From an uncultured Dehalococcoidia bacterium (GTDB lineage Bacteria; Chloroflexota; Dehalococcoidia; Lucifugimonadales; UBA3495): DNA of 64,000 bases. Positions 60,578 to 64,000 of this stretch are shown here, piece by piece. A program made the translations under genes and the position numbers. The stretch is taken from positions 372,001 to 436,000 of the forward strand of contig CATOSP010000002.1 of assembly GCA_951812625.1 (NCBI GenBank), written 5' to 3'. Positions within the stretch are counted from its first letter, which is position 1. The number at the start of each line of letters is the position of its first letter. The notes below the pieces were generated by a model, which made no database searches, was not told the DNA's origin, and saw only the letters and a list, made by a program, of their open reading frames with translations.

Positions 60578-61351
60578 TTACTCCACCTCTACAACGATCA
60601 GCGTAGTGTCATCGTTTTTCATTGTGCGGTTCTGTCTCCCCGCTTGGACCCATTCTTCCCAGGCCTGGTGGGAGTCCAGCGCCAGCAGCGTGTCCCAGGG
60701 TTTCCCGCCCCCGGAGTGGTCCTCCAGCATCCAGCAGGCCAGGGCATCGGAGGCGAGAAGGATGAGGTCTCCCGAAACACAGTCCCCCCGTTCCTGGCGG
60801 ACGTGATCGCCAAGACCACGGTTGTTGGCCGGGTTGCTGCAAATCAGGACCGGGGTGTTGTTGAACTGAGTGGCATCTTCCATCGGGAAGGACCGAACCA
60901 GTTCCCCGCCGCGGACTATGAATAGGCAACAGTCTCCTATGGCTACCGCTTGCCAGGAAAGGGCGTCCGGGCCCGCTGGTGAGATGGTGAGGCCGAGGAG
61001 CGTTGCCAGGGCGCCGGCACGCGCCTTGGCCTCTCCGTGCCAGGGGATGCGGTCCCAGGGCACCGTGCCATCCCATTCCTGCTGGCCGGGGACCAGCCAA
61101 CTCTCCAGGGCAGGCTGGTCCAGGCCCGACAGGTCGATGGGTCTGTCGACAAAGGACCTGGCCAAGACCCGGGACCAGTTTCTGGCGAAGGCAGACTCGC
61201 TTGCACCGTCGGAAACGGCGATCCTTGCGGTATGCACACCCATTGAACCCACGCGGCAAGCCAATGGGTCGAAGGCGTAGGCATCTTCGCATTCTTCCGG
61301 GCGGTTGCCGGCTTTAGCCATCCAGAGAGTTCTAAGACCTCGCAGTTCCAT
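60578..61351 (-). CDS. PP2C-family protein phosphatase of the TerY-P type
   Basis: A 257-residue metal-dependent Ser/Thr phosphatase expected to reverse the island kinases. PP2C motifs are ECEDAYAF near residue 20 (first metal Asp region), IAVSDGASES (Asp-Gly), IGDCCLFIVRGGEL, LILLASDAL and the final NDDTTLIVVEVE with the metal-binding Asp pair. It is a compact single-domain form without a membrane segment. It lies 13 bases behind a vWA gene and 21 bases before the kinase gene, the gene trio that defines the TerY-P triad. Confidence 0.85.
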   Translation of the reverse strand: MELRGLRTLWMAKAGNRPEECEDAYAFDPLACRVGSMGVHTARIAVSDGASESAFARNWSRVLARSFVDRPIDLSGLDQPALESWLVPGQQEWDGTVPWDRIPWHGEAKARAGALATLLGLTISPAGPDALSWQAVAIGDCCLFIVRGGELVRSFPMEDATQFNNTPVLICSNPANNRGLGDHVRQERGDCVSGDLILLASDALACWMLEDHSGGGKPWDTLLALDSHQAWEEWVQAGRQNRTMKNDDTTLIVVEVE

Positions 61352-61364
61352 AGGTGCCTCTCAA

Positions 61365-62249
61365 TCAATGCAGATTCGAAGGTCCACGGGTGCCGATGTC
61401 CAGGAATTGCACCAGTGCCGTCATGTCGGCGTTGAAGACAAACCCGCGTGAGTTGTCCCGGACAGGGAGGTCGAGGGTTGTTGCCAACGCGCGGATGGAT
61501 TCGGGCAAGACCGATGACATGCGGAACAGGCTCCGGGCAAACTCGTCGGGCAGGCCGTCTTCCCGGTCGGGGTATTGGATGGGCACAGCGGCTACGTCGG
61601 AAAGGTGAACGTTGAACAGCAGGACGTTGCCGTCATTGGAAGTCATGTCCCTGATCCGAGCGGCTGAGGGTTCCGGGTTGCCATCCGTCCCCATGCCGTC
61701 GGTGACGTGGATCACTATAGGGGGATACGAGGCCTGGTGCTGCGGTATCCAGAATTGGAGGACGTCGAATGCGATATCCAGGGTCTTTTGAGTGGGAGTG
61801 GTCCCGCCGGAGGTGTACGGCAGTTCTCTCTCAGGCTCGACACTTTCGTCGCGCCAAAAGTTGAAGCCCCATACCGGCACACTTCGATCTACCTCCACCA
61901 CTCCGCCGGTGCCGTCTGGTTCCCTCACCCGCCGCTGTTCTATCTCGGCGAGGTCAACTACCTGGCTTACGGGCAGGAACGGATTGTCAATTGAAGTCCC
62001 TCGGAAAACCGCCTGCAATCCAGCCTGGTCGTAGCCGATAATCCCGATGTGGAAGTAGTCCCGCACCTCCATGCCCTGTGAGCAGCGCAGAGAGACCGCA
62101 TTGAGAATGCCGCTGATGGCTTGCTCGGACTGTTCCTGCTTGGTCTGACCGGGTTGCCCGGCCAGGGCCTCCATCATGGAACCTGACTGGTCAAGCAGGA
62201 ACAGCAGGCAAGCAGGATTGGCCCGGCTAATGTCGGCGGTATACGGCAT
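61365..62249 (-). CDS. TerY-like vWA domain protein 1
   Basis: A 294-residue soluble von Willebrand A domain. The metal-ion-dependent adhesion site is complete: DQSGSM near residue 20, the Thr in SGGTTPTQKTLDIAF and the Asp in VIHVTDGMGTDGN. TerY-like vWA proteins act as metal-dependent binding or scaffold subunits with PP2C and kinase partners. It is about 60% identical by eye to the second vWA protein directly upstream and lacks its EYGTPMCEALGSAF form of the Thr loop. It is followed after 13 bases by the PP2C gene. Confidence 0.88.
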   Translation of the reverse strand: MPYTADISRANPACLLFLLDQSGSMMEALAGQPGQTKQEQSEQAISGILNAVSLRCSQGMEVRDYFHIGIIGYDQAGLQAVFRGTSIDNPFLPVSQVVDLAEIEQRRVREPDGTGGVVEVDRSVPVWGFNFWRDESVEPERELPYTSGGTTPTQKTLDIAFDVLQFWIPQHQASYPPIVIHVTDGMGTDGNPEPSAARIRDMTSNDGNVLLFNVHLSDVAAVPIQYPDREDGLPDEFARSLFRMSSVLPESIRALATTLDLPVRDNSRGFVFNADMTALVQFLDIGTRGPSNLH

Positions 62250-62334
62250 TGGCAGCTATGCGCCTCCTGTTTTCAGGTTCTCAGTGCGGTCGATCTCTTG
62301 AGCCTCGACTCCTTCTGTGGCCTATGAGATAAGG

Positions 62335-63201
62335 TCAGTGCAGGTCCGAAGGTACGTTGGAGGGCCCGCGGGTGCCGATGTCCAAGAATTGCACCAGCGA
62401 CTCCATGTTGGCGTTGAACACGAACCCGCGTGAGTTGTCATTCACGGACAGGTCCAAGGTGACGGCCATAGCCCGGCTGGACTCGGGCAGGACCGAGGAC
62501 ATGCGAAACAGCGTCTTGGCGTGTTCGTCGGGCAGGCTGTCCTCACTGTCCGGATACTGTATCGGCACGGCTGCCGTTTCGGAAAGGTGGATGTTGAAGA
62601 GCAGGGTGTTGCCGTCAGAGGTGCCGAGTCCCATTATCTCGTCGGCCTGGGCCTGCGGGTCCCCGTCGGTGGCCATGCCGTCGGAGATGTTGATCACTAT
62701 GGGCGGGAAGGAGTCGGGATGTTCGTCCGTCCAGCTCCGCAGGGACCCGAAGGCGCTCCCCAGCGCCTCGCACATGGGGGTGCCGTATTCGGCGTGAGGA
62801 CGGAACCAGACGGGCACTTTCCGGGTGACTTCCACCAGGCCACCCGCTCCGTCGGGTTCCTTGACCTGCCGGTCTTCCACCTCGGCCAGATCAACCACCT
62901 GGCTCACCAGGAGGAATGGAGACTCGGGAGATGTGCCTTGGAGCGTGCTTCTCACGGTTGCCCGCCCGGTGTTGTCCGTGTTATAGCCGATCACGCCGAT
63001 GTGGAAGTAGTCCCGGACTTCCATGCCCTGGGAGCAACGCAGGGAGAGTGCGTTGAGTATGCCGTTGAGCGCGATCGCCGCCTGGTCCATTTTACGGAAG
63101 CCGGGCTGACCGGACAGAGCCTGTTCCATCGAACCTGACTGGTCAATAAGGAACAGGAAGCAGGCAGGGTTAGCCCGGCTAATGTCGGCAGTATATGGCA
63201 T
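62335..63201 (-). CDS. TerY-like vWA domain protein 2, first gene of the island
   Basis: A 288-residue vWA domain protein, paralog of its neighbour. Metal site: DQSGSM near residue 20, GTPMCEALGSAF in the second loop (Thr present), and INISDGMATDGD. The N terminus MPYTADISRANPACFLFLIDQSGSM and C terminus VQFLDIGTRGPSN are nearly identical to vWA 1. ATG 63201 has AAAGGAGAGAAACAGCC upstream. As the first gene it should carry the main promoter in the ~600-base region to its right. Two vWA copies may form a heterodimer or bind different partners. Confidence 0.88.
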   Translation of the reverse strand: MPYTADISRANPACFLFLIDQSGSMEQALSGQPGFRKMDQAAIALNGILNALSLRCSQGMEVRDYFHIGVIGYNTDNTGRATVRSTLQGTSPESPFLLVSQVVDLAEVEDRQVKEPDGAGGLVEVTRKVPVWFRPHAEYGTPMCEALGSAFGSLRSWTDEHPDSFPPIVINISDGMATDGDPQAQADEIMGLGTSDGNTLLFNIHLSETAAVPIQYPDSEDSLPDEHAKTLFRMSSVLPESSRAMAVTLDLSVNDNSRGFVFNANMESLVQFLDIGTRGPSNVPSDLH

Positions 63202-63827
63202 GGCTGTTTCTCTCCTTTCAGTTCCGGATTGTCAAGTTTAGGCTCGGCCCCAAAGTCTCATCACGTGGCCCGCTGTAATCTTCACACGGTTGGCTGGGTC
63301 GATTTAGCATCTGATCGAATTCGGGACCTTGAACCTAGAATAGCGCTACTTCGAGGGCTTCGTTGACACATGCTCGCAGAGGGTAAAGGCGGTGGGATAG
63401 TGGCCGTGGCAACAAAGCTGGATAGTAACTCACTGTATGGCCCCTGAATATCGAAAGAAAGGGGAAAATCACTAGAAGAAGGGTAGGATAGCCTCATATG
63501 GAAGGCCATTTACGCTGAAGCGAACCATGCTCAAGTCCAATGGATGACATACGGACGGTTATATGCAGCTTGCCATCCAATCCGCTGGTCTGGATTGGAG
63601 CCGCCGTTTCGCGTGTTGAATGTTACATCGGGTCACGATACCCGAAGTATACTACCATGATTTCGACCGGCAACAAGCTCGGAATGCCGTGGAGAGGTGA
63701 GCTTTCGGTGCGCGGTTGCTGTGTTCTAGGGCACAGTGGTGAGCTTTGAGTGTACCGATGTGCGGTCACTGGGGAACACGCCAGGGCCTGGTGGGGTGTG
63801 TTACTATATGGCCCGGAGTAAGGAGTG
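63202..63827. other. Divergent control region of the kinase island
   Basis: About 625 bases without a convincing gene between the island and a plus-strand gene. It contains a degenerate direct repeat, GGTGAGCTTTCGGTGCGCGGT (63696-63716) and GGTGAGCTTTGAGTG...TGTGCGGT (63738-63766), and TATATG at 63805-63810, a possible -10 for the rightward gene. The two short open frames here have no ribosome-binding sites. Confidence 0.45.
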
Positions 63828-64000
63828 GTGAACGGGGCCCCTACGCGCGATAGCTACCTCATCCGCGTCCGCAATGTGTCCCTGCTGCCGGGGGAGCGGG
63901 TGAACCATCTCTTTTCCCCATCTCTCGGGTTCATCAAAGAGCCGTCCGCACGGGGGCACCTCCTTGTAGCCACAGATCGACGTGTGATGGCGTTTGCCCA
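63828..64000 (+). CDS. N-terminal part of a PH-like (bPH) domain protein, cut by window edge
   Basis: The first 57 codons of a gene starting at GTG behind GTAAGGAGTG. The visible sequence holds VSLLPGERVNHLFSP and, after a short loop, GHLLVATDRRVMAFA. This is the pattern of bacterial PH-like (YdbT/bPH2 or GRAM-type) domains, which open with 'lpgE' and reach 'lx(v/a)TdrR'. Such domains often occur in membrane-associated proteins. It is divergent from the kinase island and could be part of the same membrane-stress system, but the rest of the gene is not visible. Confidence 0.6.
   Translation, partial: MNGAPTRDSYLIRVRNVSLLPGERVNHLFSPSLGFIKEPSARGHLLVATDRRVMAFA

Noticed and set aside
63282-63509. 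Short frames in the control region right of the kinase island
   Set aside because: No ribosome-binding sites, no family features, and they lie where promoters are expected.

Overview
The window is about 60% GC and densely coded on both strands. It looks like a chromosomal segment of a Chloroflexota bacterium, probably of the Dehalococcoidia/SAR202 kind. This is inferred from the gene-family mix (two luciferase-like flavin/F420 oxidoreductases, SCP-x type thiolase, PaREP1/HEPN-like protein, T-box leader, GMC and TPP enzymes, proline/threonine-stalked lipoproteins); no marker gene was compared. No tRNA, rRNA or CRISPR array was found.

Layout. 1-8.2 kb: 3' end of polA, a NIPSNAP-like protein, a CitE-type lyase, folB and rpmB (+), then rpe/argH and a TIM-barrel isomerase (-), a repeat-bearing intergenic region, a pterin dehydratase and an F420-type oxidoreductase. 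8.4-9.5 kb: a frameshifted lipoprotein pseudogene. 9.6-17.8 kb: minus-strand deacetylase, aldehyde dehydrogenase, uvrC, a Xer recombinase and a thiolase. 18-21.7 kb: an accessory pocket with a 130-residue protein beside a dispersed repeat, a two-gene SfiI-like restriction-modification system with its own promoter, and an EVE-domain protein. 21.7-27.8 kb: minus-strand queG, dCTP-deaminase-like gene, groEL, a His-tailed binding lipoprotein and folK/folP. 28-41.7 kb: mostly plus-strand housekeeping genes (carboxylase beta subunit, rarA, lspA, rluD, gltX, glnS, an MBL hydrolase), with an isochorismatase-fold gene and threonine aldolase on the minus strand. 41.9-52.9 kb: mtaB, TPP enzyme, degenerate iron-ADH, GMC oxidoreductase, fumarase, and ilvB behind a T-box leader.

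52.9-63.2 kb is the most interesting part: nine minus-strand genes that form an expanded TerY-P-like phosphosignalling island. Two paralogous vWA proteins, a PP2C phosphatase and a Ser/Thr kinase come first. Then come three membrane proteins, a second kinase with zinc ribbons, and a zinc-ribbon/TM/Pro-Thr-stalk surface protein. The first kinase ends in a two-helix membrane module also found at the start of two of the membrane proteins. Four of the gene junctions carry what look like translated scars of the PP2C 3' end, each about 20-30 nt before the next start. This suggests the island grew by tandem duplication of phosphatase-partner units followed by loss of the phosphatase copies. A divergent PH-like-domain gene begins at the right edge.
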